Assembly (NCBI RefSeq): GCF_000189635.1
Contig: NW_002476334.1
Coordinates: forward strand, 333,045-397,044
Reading direction: 5' to 3'
Source of the DNA: Tetrahymena thermophila SB210
Lineage: Eukaryota; Ciliophora; Oligohymenophorea; Hymenostomatida; Tetrahymenidae
DNA length: 64,000 bases
The translations under genes were made by a program, and so were the position numbers. Of the stretch, positions 14,117 to 27,501 are shown piece by piece. The notes under the pieces are model-generated. The model did no database searches, had not been told where the DNA came from, and worked only from the letters and a program-made list of their open reading frames with translations. Numbering within the stretch: the first letter of the stretch is position 1; each line of letters starts with the position of its first letter.

Positions 14117-14699
14117 ATGACCTCTAGTAAAACCTATTTTTAAGTTATTTCCCTTTACTATATTTTGTAAAACACACCTATTGCTTGTTTTATTTAAATC
14201 TTTTTGTATGTGATATAAATTTTCTTTTCAATATTTTTTTTAAAAGTTTTTAATTTCAATCAAAATTGATATATCTAACTATTAAAATTTTTATTACTTC
14301 AAATTAATTCATCAAAGAAGTCATGCAAGGAGTTTTATACGATAAATTTTAAACTTAATTGATCTCATAGATATTGTGAATAAATGTGTAAATAAAAGTA
14401 AAAACTTTGAAATTATTTGTTTATTTTGACCACTTTTGTAAAAAAATATTGATTGTCCTCAAACATATTTATACAATTTAAAAAAACAGATCGGTAAAAT
14501 TAATATTAATGAATGAATTTTATGTAGACAAATAAAAAACTTTCAATTTCATATAAAAGTTTTTAATTAGAATACATAGACTTTAGGTTTATTAATTATT
14601 TTAATCTATTTATATTATTTATATATTTATTTTTTTATTAATAGTAAAAATTTATTAATTCATTGATTTTATGCTTTATAAAAGATTATAAATAAAAGA
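14117..14699. other. Intergenic, AT-rich
   Basis: Between two same-strand genes: 5' flank of the LVIVD gene and 3' flank of the aspartyl protease. Nothing else recognised. Confidence 0.6.
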
Positions 14700-16699
14700 T
14701 CAAGATTTAGAGCTAATATCTGTATTATTAACATTCTTTTAATATAATTACTCATTCTGTTTCATCATATTTTACTTTATTTTTCTTCTTCTAAAGTAAT
14801 AAATTACAATTACAATTAATATAATTACACCTGCACCAACTCCACCAAGTATATAATATTTTGTGTAATCTTAATTTTCAGAATCATTAAGATAGTTATC
14901 TTTAGGATCTGCAATAGACAATGCAAAACCTTTTTATAAAATAAATTACACTTAAGATCAATAAAAAGAGTAAATCTGTGTAATATCATTATGAAATATT
15001 TTTTAATTTCTAGTTTCAATTCTTAAACTCAATTTAAACTTAAAAATACTTTAAAAAACGGCTTAAGAAAATAACTTTAAACTCAAAATAATTTAATATG
15101 CTTTAAAATATATCAAAGAATAAAGGGTTTTAATCAAAAGTAAATTCTAAATCCATCTATCTATTTATTTTTTATTTTTGAAATTATTATTATAAAATAT
15201 TTAATTTATTTTTTTGTTTTAGTTGAATAAAGTAGTATTTAAAATATTATTTTTTATTATTTATTAATAAACGCTTTTAATTAAAATATTTTTTTATTAT
15301 GATAATTTGTTAAAATATTTCTTTACCTATTGCATCTTTATTATCTTTGTAATTATACTTGAAATGGGTTACGTATTTTCTCATAAATACTTCTCCAAGA
15401 ATGTTATTGTTTGGGCACAAATCAATAAGGATAGCACAATCACCATTAAGTTTAATAGTATAGTAGTCTGATTCTATAGAATATTTGTATTTTTTTCCAT
15501 CTGCACTAATTATAGTAAAGTAAATATTTGGAAGAGGTTAGCCACATTTATATGTGAAGTATAAATCTTTTCTTTAAAGCCCATTTACATTTTACTTTAA
15601 AAATTCATATACATTATTGAATGTCTAAGTCTCAAAACATAAGACTGAAGTGCCTGAGTCGACTATAGTAGTACTAGAGGACATGTCATAAGATTAACTT
15701 CCTAAGATTAAGCTCTAAACGCTTATTTCCCAAAACATTGCTTAAATAGGAGGTACTAAATAATAAATGAAATTGGAACCAGGATTAACTTTGTCTTGAT
15801 TTATGCCTCCAAATGTTATTTCTGAATCATCTTTCTTAAAGCCGAGATATACTGAAAAACTTTAATCGTTAATTATCTTCCTTTAGAACAGTTCTTTAAC
15901 AAAAGGACTTCTTGTATCTTATCTTTTATAGCTTACCTAGTAAGTCAATCCAATAATTCCATCTGCCTTATTGAAATGATAAAAATATATGTGTTTAAAT
16001 TAATCAAAATAATAATAAATTAGAAGTTAATTATCAATTTAAAATAAATATTTTCTCAAATAAATAAATATAATTACATCATAGGATTCTAGATCCTTTA
16101 CATTAGTAATCAAAAGCAAATTGAAATCGAAAGGAGATGCAGAATTATTATTGCTGAAGTTTACAATGGTACTAGCTAGATATCCATCTACCTAACCTTT
16201 TAAATATCTAATTGTCTCTATAGGGTCTCCTGTATACTTACAGCCATTAGTTTCTATACAGTCATATAAATTATTTATGCCCTAATTTTTTAAGATAGAT
16301 AAACAAAATCAGTTATTAGGCAAATAGCTATTCAATAAACTATAAAATTATCTACTCATTTTGAGTTTATGATAAAAATTAGTTGAAAATTACACTATCT
16401 CTACAAGTATTGCAAGTTTTAGATCCTATCCACATCGTATCTGATCCTGAATCAAAAAGCATTTTCATCTTTTGTTAATTCTTACCAACATATATAGTAC
16501 CAAAGTATTTCATCTAAAAGTAGTTTTCAAGTGAAACTACTTTATTGCTCTGACTAGCTTATACATTAGCATCAGAGCTCAGGAATCTTTCATATTTTTA
16601 ATGTGGCTTATATTCTCTTATTATGCTAACTTTAATTAGCGCAAAAGAAACATGACTACATGTTAAAATGAGCAAAATTAATGAAATAACTTTGTTCAT
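14700..16699 (-). CDS. Membrane-anchored pepsin-type aspartyl protease
   Basis: Pepsin-family (A1) endopeptidase, probably acting in the secretory/lysosomal system or at the cell surface. It starts MNKVISLILLILTCSHVSFA, a good signal peptide, followed by a propeptide-like stretch. The fold begins YFGTIYVGKNQQKMKMLF and contains both active-site aspartates: DSGSDTMWIG near 16450 and VDSGTSVLCF near 15655. Near the C-terminus ILGEVFMRKY and, after a 397-nt intron (14930-15326), GFALSIA match the usual end of the domain. Then comes a single membrane helix (GGVGAGVIILIVIVIYYF), a basic stop-transfer RRRK and a tail of about 30 residues ending at TGA 14702-14700. A C-terminal anchor recalls BACE or plant/ciliate anchored forms rather than soluble cathepsin D. 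Other introns lie near 15980-16080 and 16300-16390. It is divergent from the histidine kinase gene. Confidence 0.87.
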
Positions 16700-18044
16700 T
16701 TTATGTAATATATAATATTTAGACTATCTATATAATTCAAAATTATTAATTAATATTTCTGATTATTTTTTTTGTGACAAGAAATTTTTACTTGCATCGA
16801 TAAAAAATATAATACTATTAAGATTTCCCATAATCCGATGTTTTGATAGAGTCTATATCACCATTAATTATCAAAATTTATATTTATACTTCTTATAAAT
16901 TCTGGATATTTATTTTAATACTCAATAGCAAATTATAATAGTAAATACACATTAATAAAAAGAATAAATTTAGTCTAATTATAAAAAATTTTATTTTTAT
17001 TAAAAGAATTAATTCCAAGATATCTCTTTTAGTTAAAGTAAACTAAACTTTTTATATCAAGGATATTATTTTAATTTTATGAAAAATTATTTATTTCTCT
17101 AGGAATAAAAATAAGTGAGTTTTTTTTGTTATAAATCAAATCAACATTTTTAATGATAGGCCATTTATATAAGTGAAAACATATATATATCCTTAATTGA
17201 ATTGACAAATCAATTAAGTTTTCTTTTATATTGGTTTAATTTATTTGTTTAAGGAAAATTATTATAATTCCAAAATTACATTGTTTAAATATAATTATAT
17301 AATTAGAGTAATAAATTTTAAGCATCTTTTAAAAAAAATAAAATATTAAGATTTTATTAATTTTATTTTAGGTTTTGAATTTTTTAATTTTAGAAATTAA
17401 AAAAATAATTTAAAAAAAACATTTATAATTGATTAATTGCTTTAGTTGTTTAGCATCCTTTTTAATATATTTCTATAAAGCCATGCATTCTATAATTATT
17501 TATTAAAAGCAATTTATTCATAAATAATATATTTTGCTTTAAGAACGAATGGATGCTATTCAATTTTTTTAATATCGAGCAATATCTTATATGTAGTTTT
17601 TCATACTTTACTAGATAAGACATTTATTAATTTCTTTTTATAATTCATATTTTTTATAAATAATTTTAGGATTTTAGAAATTCATTGATGAATTATACTT
17701 AATAAAAAAACCTGATTCTAAATTATGATTCATTAATTGCGAAAAAAAAATAAGATTTTTTAAAAAATTAATGTTTGGCTGGATAAAGGTTAGCAAATTA
17801 TAAAGTTTAATTGATGATTTTTCTTATTACGATATGTATTGTACATGTATTATTTTTTATGATTTGCATTTACTGATATATTTGGTTATTATAAATTCAG
17901 AAAGAAATGAAGATGAAATGAAAATAGCATTATTGATTTTTTAATTAACAAAAGCATGTATTTATTTAATATTTTGATTAGATAATAAAGTGAAAGAAAT
18001 ACAGCTCTATTACATAAAATAAAAAATATATATTAAATTAAGGT
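16700..18044. other. Intergenic between divergent genes
   Basis: 1.3 kb of very AT-rich DNA between the aspartyl protease (-) and histidine kinase (+) starts. No frame, tRNA-like box or ordered repeat seen; it presumably holds both promoters. Confidence 0.55.
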
Positions 18045-21000
18045 ATGATTGATCATTTAAGTAGTTTGAAATTTGATTAGCTTTTCAAGTACAGGATTAC
18101 ATACTAGATCATTATTGCTATTTAAGAAATACTTCTCTTATCTTATTTTTTTATTAGTAGTTCTACACTATAGCAGAAATTAGCAGGCCTATTTATTTTA
18201 CTTTCTTTGTTTTTAAGAATTATTTTAACTGGATTCATCATAAAAGAATAATGCTATAAAAACTAAAGAAAATATAGTGGTTCTAACGATGAACAGCTGA
18301 ACAGTAAAAGCTTTTCAATAGAAAAGATAACAAATAATTTGGAAAACTGGAAGTTAGGAAATAAAATAAATGAGCAGCCTTAAAAGATAAGGAAAGAATG
18401 GCTTAAAGTTATTAAATAGCTATTTGTACTGGTACCACAAATTATAGCAAAGATAAACTTATTAAATGCTGTAATTTAAGCACAGAACAGTAGTCTGATT
18501 CTTTTTTTGAATTATTACTTTGATGAAAAAACATTTTTGCTAATAGGAGCAAGGTAATTTTTAAATATAAACCTGCTCATCAGCAATTTGTTAATTAAAT
18601 TCTTTCCTTTTGGTATTATTTTAGGAACCTATTTGAAAGATAATTCCATATTTAACTAGACTTTAAGCCAATCTATCCACTCAAGCGATATGATATGGAT
18701 AGGCATTGTTATATGTACATATTTTATTGGTGACTAGTTTTATTATATCGCAAATTAAAAAATGTAAGCAAATAATTAATTAGTAAAGCAATATTTGTTA
18801 GATGACAAGTAGAATATTGTGAAAGTTGCTGATTCGTTTATTGTTAGCTTTTATAGTAAGCACTGGAATTAAAGTGATTTGGGACCATGTGTCTTTAATA
18901 ATAACAATAACATCAATAACAACAATAACAACAACAATAATAATAATAACAACAATAATAATAAATTAAGCATGAATGGCACTAATTCACAAATTTTAGG
19001 AATAAACAACAATAGTAATGTCAATATTTTAAAATAAACAAGCCCACAAAAAAAGCCTTTAATTTTGAAGAGAAATATTTCTCACTCTAAATCAGGCATT
19101 TTAGAAAACTGCGATCAGTAATAAGCAAAATCGTACGAGTCTTCTGTTGACGAAGTTTAAAATTCATTGTTTTTATCAGATGTTATGGATTTAATTCCAT
19201 ATGGTATTGCTATTCTTAATTCATAGCACAGTGTAATTTATAATAATAGTAAAATCTTAGAATTGCTGGAATGTGATAAATAAAACGTAATAAAAATTAT
19301 AACAGGGTTATCTACTTCTAACACTTAAGCAAGTTAGCCTTATAATAGTATGCCTAAATCTTAAAGGCCCAGTACATCTCAATTTGCAAATAAAAAATAT
19401 GAATCTAGTATAGATAATGTATTAACACAAGCCTATGGAAATGATGATTAAGCATAGGCTATGAGTAAAAATTCATTTCTATGTAATGATAATTACATGG
19501 CTACCTCAGCTAATATGTAATAACACCCTACAAGCAGCATGAGAGGGACAGGAACAAATGGAAATTAAGCTTTTAATAATAGTTATGTCAATGTTAACGT
19601 TAATATGAATAATAGTTAAGTAGGAAATCCTAATGTTAGTAAACAGCAATCTAATTTAAATGATTCTCAACAAGAAGGAAGTTAATATTCAGGTGATAAA
19701 AATTAGTATGATGAAATTATAGAAAATAATTTTGAAAAAAAAAATATGAATAACCATCAAGATGACTCAAATAAAAAAGAATAAAATCAATAACAGAATA
19801 AGTCTCAGTAAGATAGTTAAAATAAATAATCACCTTTAAGCTCTCCATTATGTAAAATTTATTAAGTATATCGAGTTAGCACATAACCTCTATTCAATTT
19901 ATCAACATTTTCTCTATAAATATTTTAAACTACCCTATAATTTTATTAATTCAATCATATAATTACTTAAGAAGTTGATTGATTCCTTTCATTTTAAATT
20001 TTAAAATATTTTGAGAAAGAATTTTAAGAAAAAAAATCAATATAAATTTCTTTAATTAATCATTTATTTAAAGTTAAACTACTCATTTTAAAAAACAATA
20101 AATGTTTTTCTAGTTAGAACTTATTAATTTTTAATAGTTTTTTGTATTAACAATATAAATCAAATTCATTAACCTATTTATTATTTTTGATTTTTATCAA
20201 GATATTTTATTTTTTTGTCTATCTAAATTAATATTAAGAGGTTTGAAAGCTTAAATATCAAATATTTCAAATCATAAGCTAAGAAATTTATTTAAAAAAA
20301 AAGAATCTCATAAAAGCTAAGAAGGCTAGGATCATAGATATAAGTAAAGCACAGGAAAATTCGGAGGAAGTATTAATGATGTACCTCTTGAGTAGTGGAA
20401 TTCAAATATGAGGCTTTCAAACAAAGAACAAATAAGTAAATTAACTTAAAAAATTAATAACTTTATAAAATTTTTTTACATAAAATAGAATTCAACAAGC
20501 AATAAACTTTAGAATCAAAAAATAAAATGATAAATTCATTAACATTCAAAGCTAACACTTATTTTAAGAATGGTAATGGAACCAATAAAAATGTAAACAG
20601 TAATTTGGTAAACAAGTACTGCAATTCTGAAAATAATACAGGCTCTCAAGATGAGTAGGCTTCTCCATTCATATAATCTGAAAAGAATCATATCTAAGAT
20701 ATTAGGAATTTAAATTAAGAATCAAATATTGAATTGAAATTAGCTCATTATTAGGAATAAAATGGATTTTTGTAAGAAAAAAATAACCAAGATGAAGAAA
20801 ACAAGTTTACTGATAAATCTTACATGTAAATTAATCTCAACAAAACATAAGAAGCCATGGTTAGTGATATTTCTAGGATAGATGAAAAACACATTTAAAA
20901 CAATGAATCAATTTCTTGCTTGAAATCAAACTCTGTTACAAATTAAAATCTCGATGAGACAAGCAATATTTAGGCTAATTTAGATATCTCTAAGAGTGCA

Positions 21001-23928
21001 TAAGATAAATACTTAGAAGAAAATCATATTCCCCAATCAGAAAATTAATTTATAAGTTTCACCTTACAAGAAATGAATCAAATTCATTAAACTGGTGGAA
21101 AAATTGATAAAGATAAGACTAAGAAGGATAAGGGAAGTAAGATAAAGAGTAAATTTTCAAAAAAGGTTCCTTCTGCCAATTACATATAGAATTCAGAAGT
21201 GAACAAAACAAATTGTAATTAAAAGCACAATGAAGATTCAATTAAAATTCACTAAACTGAAAATATAATCTAATCTTAACCTGATGAAAATCACCATAAC
21301 CACATTCAAAAGAAATAAATTAAAAAGTAAATCAGTATTTTTACACCTCAGCTGAAGCAAAGGAATATAAAAGTAGGCTAACTAATTTCAAGTATGTTCG
21401 ATAATTAGATAGATGATACTCGAACATACGGTGGAGTTAAGAAATCAAATTCTAGGAATATTTTGATTACCTAGTTGAGCGAATAAATAGAATCTAACTA
21501 TTCTAGAAATCACTCTCTCCTTGGCTAAATTAATAGTTCAAAGAATATAGGTTTTTATCAATATAAGAATAATGAAGCAAGCATGCAAGTTGTTTATAAA
21601 GGAAAGCAACTAATAGTGAGACTAATACCATGTGAATTTCAATATGATTTTGAAGATAATGATAGTCCTCCAACCGTTGATCAAAGGTAAAATTTAAAAA
21701 TATTATTTTTAAGTAGATTTTTTTCTAGAAAATTTTTATTTTTTATCATTAAAACTTATTTTTTATATAAATATAGCCTTGTGTTAATACAAGTTGAGCC
21801 ATTTTGGGAGGAGTTATTTTAAGAAAAAATTGAAGATTTCAGTAAAAGAAAAATGTAATTGTTTGGTAGTTTGTGTCATGAGCTCAGAACTCCACTAAAT
21901 TGCTCAATTTCATTTTTGGATTTGTATAAATAACTAAAGGATGGGAGCGAAGACGAAGCAGATGTAAATGAATTTATTGAACCATCACTTAGATCGAATC
22001 AACTCATGTTAAATATGGTGAATGACATTCTAGATTTTGTTCAAATGACTGAAAATAAATTTAAATTTAATCCGATTTCTTTTAACTTGATAGAGTTACT
22101 GGAAGAATGTCTCTTGCTGATAAAAGTGCATGCAGATATAAAAAATATTAATTTATAACTAAAAAAAAATGATTTAGTGCCTAAAACTATTGTCTCAGAT
22201 CCTAATAGAATTCGTTAAATTATTTTAAATTTTCTTTCTAATTCATTAAAATTTACAAAAAATTTTGGGACTATTTCGCTAGAAGCTCAAGGATTAGAAT
22301 AAGCAAACCCATAATCACAGTAAATCAAATAATCTTCAATAGTAAAGGTCACAGTCTCGGATACAGGAATAGGAATTTCAAAAAGTAATATTAAAAAGAT
22401 ATTTGAAATTTTTAACAAAACTGATCACAAAGACACTTCAATAAATCCTAATGGATGTGGTATCGGTTTACCACTTTCCAATTCCCTAGCCAAACTGGTA
22501 GGACCTCTTCAACCAATAATAATTAAAGAAAATAACGGAAACTAAATTTAAGTTTAAAGTGGCATTTAAGTGGATTCTGTAGAAGGAAAAGGCAGCTCAT
22601 TTTCATTTCTCATTCAAGATTTAAACTCAAAAATACATTAGGAAAAAGATTTTCGTGAAAGTTGTGATATCATAGAATTTGGAGAAAATGACCAAATACA
22701 AAGTCAGCTAGACTCCAACAACATGAGAATACTTTCTCAGATTAATAATCACATCCCTCATCTTTATATTAAGCAAGACATTGCTGGTGGAATGAAAATG
22801 TTTCATTTTCAACAAAATATAAATACTCCTGCTTAGTATCTATCTGATAATATATCAGAATCAAAGATTAAAAGCTATCAAAGCTCTTTAATAAAGAGTT
22901 CTAACAAAACTATTGATATAAATTCAAGTGGCCCTTTAGAAAAGATTCCAAGCAATATATTGTTAAATAAATAGAGAAGAATAACAGATGGTTTTAAAAA
23001 AACAACAACAGAATTTGAAATCAATTTATCAAAACCAGTTATATAAACTGTACCTAAAACACAAGCGCAGGTATTTAATTTTCCTCAATCTACTAATTTT
23101 GTGTCATCTTATGAAAATATAAATCTTAATTCTTCCAATAAATAATAACCTCTATAAGTTCCTAGCAAAATAAACTCACCCAAGAACAATTACTCTTTAT
23201 ATGAAAAAAGAACTGATTCAAAAAGTATTAATATTAGCAACATGAACAATATAAGTTCTATAGCTTAGCTTAGAAATATGAACAGTGCAACAATCCAATC
23301 GTCAGCTACTTAAGACATGGATATCTAATCATTAAAGGGTAATATTAACTAACAAATTACTACTCAAAGTTAAATAGCATTATTCCCCACCTAAATTCCT
23401 TCTTAAACGATGCTAAAATAAAATTCTGGGAATATTTAGCCCTAAGCATCAATATAAAAAGCTTTGCTTGATAAAACAAATAATTTCTCGATTAACTCAA
23501 AAGGTGAAGAAACAAAAATTTTAATAGCTGATGACTCTGGATTTAACATTATGGTTTTAAAAAAGATAATTCAATTATTTCATATCTAAAATATTCATAT
23601 ATGCCATGATGGATAAGAAGCTGTTACTAAAGTTAGAGACATTTTAAATAATCCTAAAGAGAGATTATATGATATGATATTTATGGATCTGGATATGCCT
23701 ATCATGAATGGGTATGAAGCATGTAAACAAATAAAGCAATTAATTTAAAATTATGAAGTATCTGATTAGCTTTATATAATTGCTTGCAGTGCATACGGAG
23801 TACAAGTAAAAGAAGAACATGCCTTCCACATCAGTCAGCTTGATGATGCTATAGCCAAGCCAGTCAAAAAAGACTAAATTTAATATGTCTTATAAACATT
23901 TATAAGAGATAAAATAAGAAATAGATGA
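18045..23928 (+). CDS. Hybrid sensor histidine kinase with C-terminal receiver
   Basis: Two-component phosphorelay protein, membrane-bound at the N-terminus. Exons 18045-19851, 20241-20435, 20489-21686 and 21777-23928 join in frame to about 1783 residues. The ATG at 18045 is the first after an in-frame TGA at 17991. The first 240 residues hold several hydrophobic segments (ILLLSYFFISSSTL, LIKFFPFGIILGTYL, MIWIGIVICTYFIG). A short sensor-like stretch (DLIPYGIAILNSQHSVIYNN) is set among Asn/Gln/Ser-rich linkers. The kinase core has the H-box SLCHELRTPLN, N-box NFLSNSLKFT, G1 VSDTGIGIS and G2 NGCGIGLPLS. A long linker leads to the receiver ILIADDSGFN, phospho-acceptor Asp in FMDLDMPIMNGYEA, and the conserved Lys in IAKPVKK. 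So all relay residues are present. The ligand is unknown. The first intron boundary is the least certain; an alternative donor/acceptor pair also keeps frame. Confidence 0.88.
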
Positions 23929-24087
23929 AATTTAATAAACTCAGCAAAATAAATTTCAAGCAATCTTTTTGAAAAAAATAAAATGAAAATTTAGATCAAG
24001 TATTTAATTTTAATAAAAACCAAAAATTAATTTAAAATTAAATTATTAATTAAATAAGCATTAAAAAAAATATACATTTTGCAATCA

Positions 24088-24450
24088 TTTTTGTTCAAAA
24101 GGTAAAATTTTTTAGAATTTAACCTGAACTCTTTTAAGTAAATTTACAAATATAAATTGATAGATAGATATATAAATAAATAAATTAAATATAGATAGTT
24201 AAAATATTTAAGTTTTACACTAATATTAAAAATTGTATCTTACTCATAAATAAATTATTCTTTAATTGAAAATAATTTTATTCATTTTTTCATCTTTAAT
24301 AAACATTTTTTTGTTATTTTTTTTAATTATTTTCTCTTTATTAATTGATTTTACTCATTTAAAAGATTCTTATTTTTTTTTAAGAGGGAAAACTTGAAGA
24401 ATCTCCTACACTACTACCTTTCAATTATGTTTTTACATATAATCTTCTAT
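24088..24450 (-). pseudogene. Tandem copy of the C2HC gene's 3' end, frame-broken
   Basis: This block and 24454-24802 are near-identical neighbours of about 350 nt. The downstream copy contains the real terminal coding exon of the C2HC zinc-finger gene plus 3' flank. In this copy the same exon segment (about 24360-24450) has one T fewer in a T-run, 5 against 6, and this shifts the frame into an early TGA. It is therefore a remnant, not a usable exon. Confidence 0.8.
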
Positions 24451-24453
24451 AAT

Positions 24454-24802
24454 CTCTTTTTGTTTAAAATGTAAAATTTTTTAACCTGAACTCTTTTAAG
24501 TAAATTTACAAATATAAATTGATAGATAGATATATAAATAAATAAATTAAATATAAATAGTTAAAATATTTAAGTTTTACACTAATATTAAAAATTGTAT
24601 CTCACTCATAAATAAATTATTCTTAAGTGAAAATAATTTTTTTATTCTTTAATACATTTTTTTGTTAATTTTTTAAAATTATTTTCTCTTTATTAATTGA
24701 TTTTACTCATTTAAAAGATTCTTATTTTTTTTAAGAGGGAGACCTTGAAGAATCTCCTACACTATTACCTTTTAATTATGTTTTTTACATATAATCTTCT
24801 AT
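24454..24802 (-). repeat. Tandem duplication, intact copy (overlaps terminal exon)
   Basis: Second unit of the direct repeat described for 24088-24450. It carries the stop and last 30-odd codons of the C2HC gene and 3' flank with GATA/AAAT microsatellite character. Confidence 0.8.
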
Positions 24803-27008
24803 TTCTTATTGCTTAGCTTATTCAATAAGATCCTTCTGCTATTATTTTAACTCCTATTGTAGAATTTTTGTAAATTTTTATATTTAAATTAATGATTTAC
24901 TTGCATTTGTTAGTTTTTCTACTTTATCAATGAATTGTATTTCAAAAGAATTGCTTCACATTCACCACACTGAGAATTAAAATATAAAAATCAAGATTCT
25001 TCAAAATAATAATCAAATTACTTGCTATTTAGAATAATTCATAAAAATTTAATTTTTATTTAATTTAAAAAAATTTACCAAATACTCATGAGACTTTAGA
25101 TAATAATTAAAAAATATTAGATATTCTATAATCATAAAATACTTACAAATAACTATTTATTTTTAGTGCCAAAAATTTAAAATAAAATCTTCAGTATTAA
25201 TCAAAGTTACTCTCCACTTATAATTAAAAAAATAGATTACAAAAATAATTATTATTAATTTTTTAAACCCAATAAACTATTTTTATTTTCAATGATTTTT
25301 TTTTTTTAAATTAAGGAATATAATAAGAAAACTAAAAAGAAATATCTACCCACTATTTGATTGTTCATAATAATAAATGTATATTAATCTGAATCATTTA
25401 TGAATATCAAAATAAACTTACTCCCTATTTTTAAAATATTTTTTGTTAAAAAAAAATACTTCCTTTTTAAAAAAATCTTACTCCCTATTTTAAGTTTCAT
25501 ATAAAAGATTATTGAGAGTATTATTTTGAATAAATTTATTTACCCTCTATTTTAAAAATAAAATTTTATTAATTCAATATAAAATATAATTTATTTTTGT
25601 GTATACATGACCATGCTAAAATGCTTCGTAAGCAGCTTAGTCTTTGAGATCCTATTTATAAAGTCAATAAAGATTAAATCTAAATATTTATTATACTAAA
25701 ACTTACTTGTATTTCTATTCTTAAAATATCTAAATTGCTTTTTATTGCTTTAAGGTTCTTTTAAAAATAAATTCAAAATAACATATAACTAAATTATATT
25801 TACGTTTTCTCTTAATTCATCTCTTTCTCTCTTTAGCTAGCTTATATCCGATATCCTTTTCTATATGATATCTTAATAATTATCATAAACTTTATTAAAT
25901 TATTTTTATTATTCTATCTTACTATTTTTTTTCACTCTGTTCTTTACTAAACTTTTTGCTTACCTTATCTACTTAAATTGGTTTGTGGCCTCCAAATAAT
26001 CACTTTCACCTCCTGAAAGTGATGACTAAGGCTTAGAATAATTTCTTCTATTTTCTTTTGATTAAGTTGGAGGTCTTGATCCAATTTAAACGCTTGTATT
26101 GCTTTCACTTTTATCTAAATAACCTTATTTTAAATTATCTACAATACTAAAAAGTCTACATTCATTAATATGTTCCTCAAATTTTTCTACTTTTATAAAA
26201 ATTTCACAAAAAGGACAGCACTTCTTATCCGTGTTTGCCTTGTACACTATTTTCCCCTCTTATAAATCTACCTAATTTTCTTAATGATAGCTTGCACTAC
26301 TCCGCCTTTTATCTATACTTTAAATCAATTTTTATTTTTTGAGCTCAAGAAGATCCAAAGGTTTTTCTAATTTATTAAAGGAATTATTCTAAAAGATATC
26401 TTTAAGGCTTTCCCTGACATTTTATGGGGTGTAATTGGAGTACCTATCACAAAAATAATTAATTGCCTTATTTATTTAGTAGGAATGCAAATTTACCCTC
26501 TAAAACCTTTGCAGTCCTTATCATAGTGTTTAAAGAATAATTCTCTAGGCATTGTTTCTTTGCATTAGTTGCAAACAATCATTTAAGTTCTTGGAGTTTA
26601 TTTCAACTAATCATTTGCTTAGTAGCTTCTTGTTGAACCACCGCTTACTGGTAAATTTTATAATTGATCTAAAATACTAATTGGTCTGGGCTTTCTCTTT
26701 GAAAGTTATGACAAAAGGTTTTCTTTATTTACATTTTGCTCCTCTTTTTAATTTTATGGAGTATGTCTATCTATTGAACTATATCGAGTATTTCTTTTTA
26801 GGCTTTCATTATTTCTCTAATTGTCATATGAGCTATTCAATTTAGATTTTTAGTTATCAGAACTAAGATCAATATGAAATGATGATTTGTTATTTTTTAC
26901 AGGCTTTGCATATAAATTGAACTTTTTCATACTTTTATTTGCAAAATTATTGGATGCAGTTTTGATAAAGACTTTTTCATCTAACTATGAGACTAATCCT
27001 TTATTCAT
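24707..27008 (-). CDS. C2HC zinc-finger protein (ZC2HC1-like)
   Basis: Probable zinc-binding protein of the family found mostly in ciliated or flagellated cells. The ATG at 27008-27006 opens MNKGLVSQLDEKVFIKTASN. After a basic, Ser/Asn-rich N-terminal region two fingers follow. The first is VCNQCKETMPRELFFKHYDK followed by DCKGF (C-x2-C, H, C) near 26510-26570. The second is KKCCPFCEIFIKVEKFEEHI then NEC near 26170-26220. Both have the C-x2-C-x(n)-H-x3/4-C spacing of zf-C2HC_2. The remainder is a Gln/Lys-rich coiled-coil-like C-terminus (KILQQELKQQQKDLIEQAKQ) and ends at TGA 24709-24707. Several introns interrupt it between 24870 and 26500. The terminal exon lies in a tandem duplication. A cilium or basal-body role is family inference only. 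Confidence 0.72.
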
Positions 27009-27501
27009 AAATACTTTTGAATGGTTACTTATTTGATAAAATTAATGAAAATTGTAAAAATATAAAAAATAATCAATTAGATATGCTTTATATAAAGTAA
27101 TTTACTAATTGCTATTAAAGTTTTCTTATGATTCTAATTATAAATCATCTTAATTTACCATTAAAACTTAACGAATATAATAATTACCATTCATATTCAC
27201 TTCAAACAAAGTTAGTTTTTTAAAAAACTTTTAAAACGTTTTAAATTATTTATTTGAAAAATTTACAATAAACCTAAATAAATATTTTTTAAATTCGATA
27301 AAATTTCATATTTTTTTTTTAATTTTAAAATTTTGCTTAAGTTTTAAAAAGATTGATTTTAATTTTAGATAAAAATTAGTTAAAAAATTAATTTTTGTTG
27401 AACGCAATATATAAATATAGAAATAAATTAGTATAATAGTAAATTTAATTATGAGATAAGTATTATGGTATTTTAAATTGAAAGAGGATTTTGCTTATTT
27501 T
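27009..27501. other. Intergenic, AT-rich
   Basis: Between the C2HC gene start and the stop of the MyTH4-FERM gene, same strand. Nothing recognised. Confidence 0.55.

Noticed and set aside
14825..15019. Short minus-strand ORF in the standard code
   Set aside because: Out-of-frame shadow over the last exon and intron of the aspartyl protease.
18556..18624. Possible intron in the histidine kinase (GTAATT...TTTTAG)
   Set aside because: Removing it leads to an early TGA; the unspliced frame is open and encodes a membrane segment.
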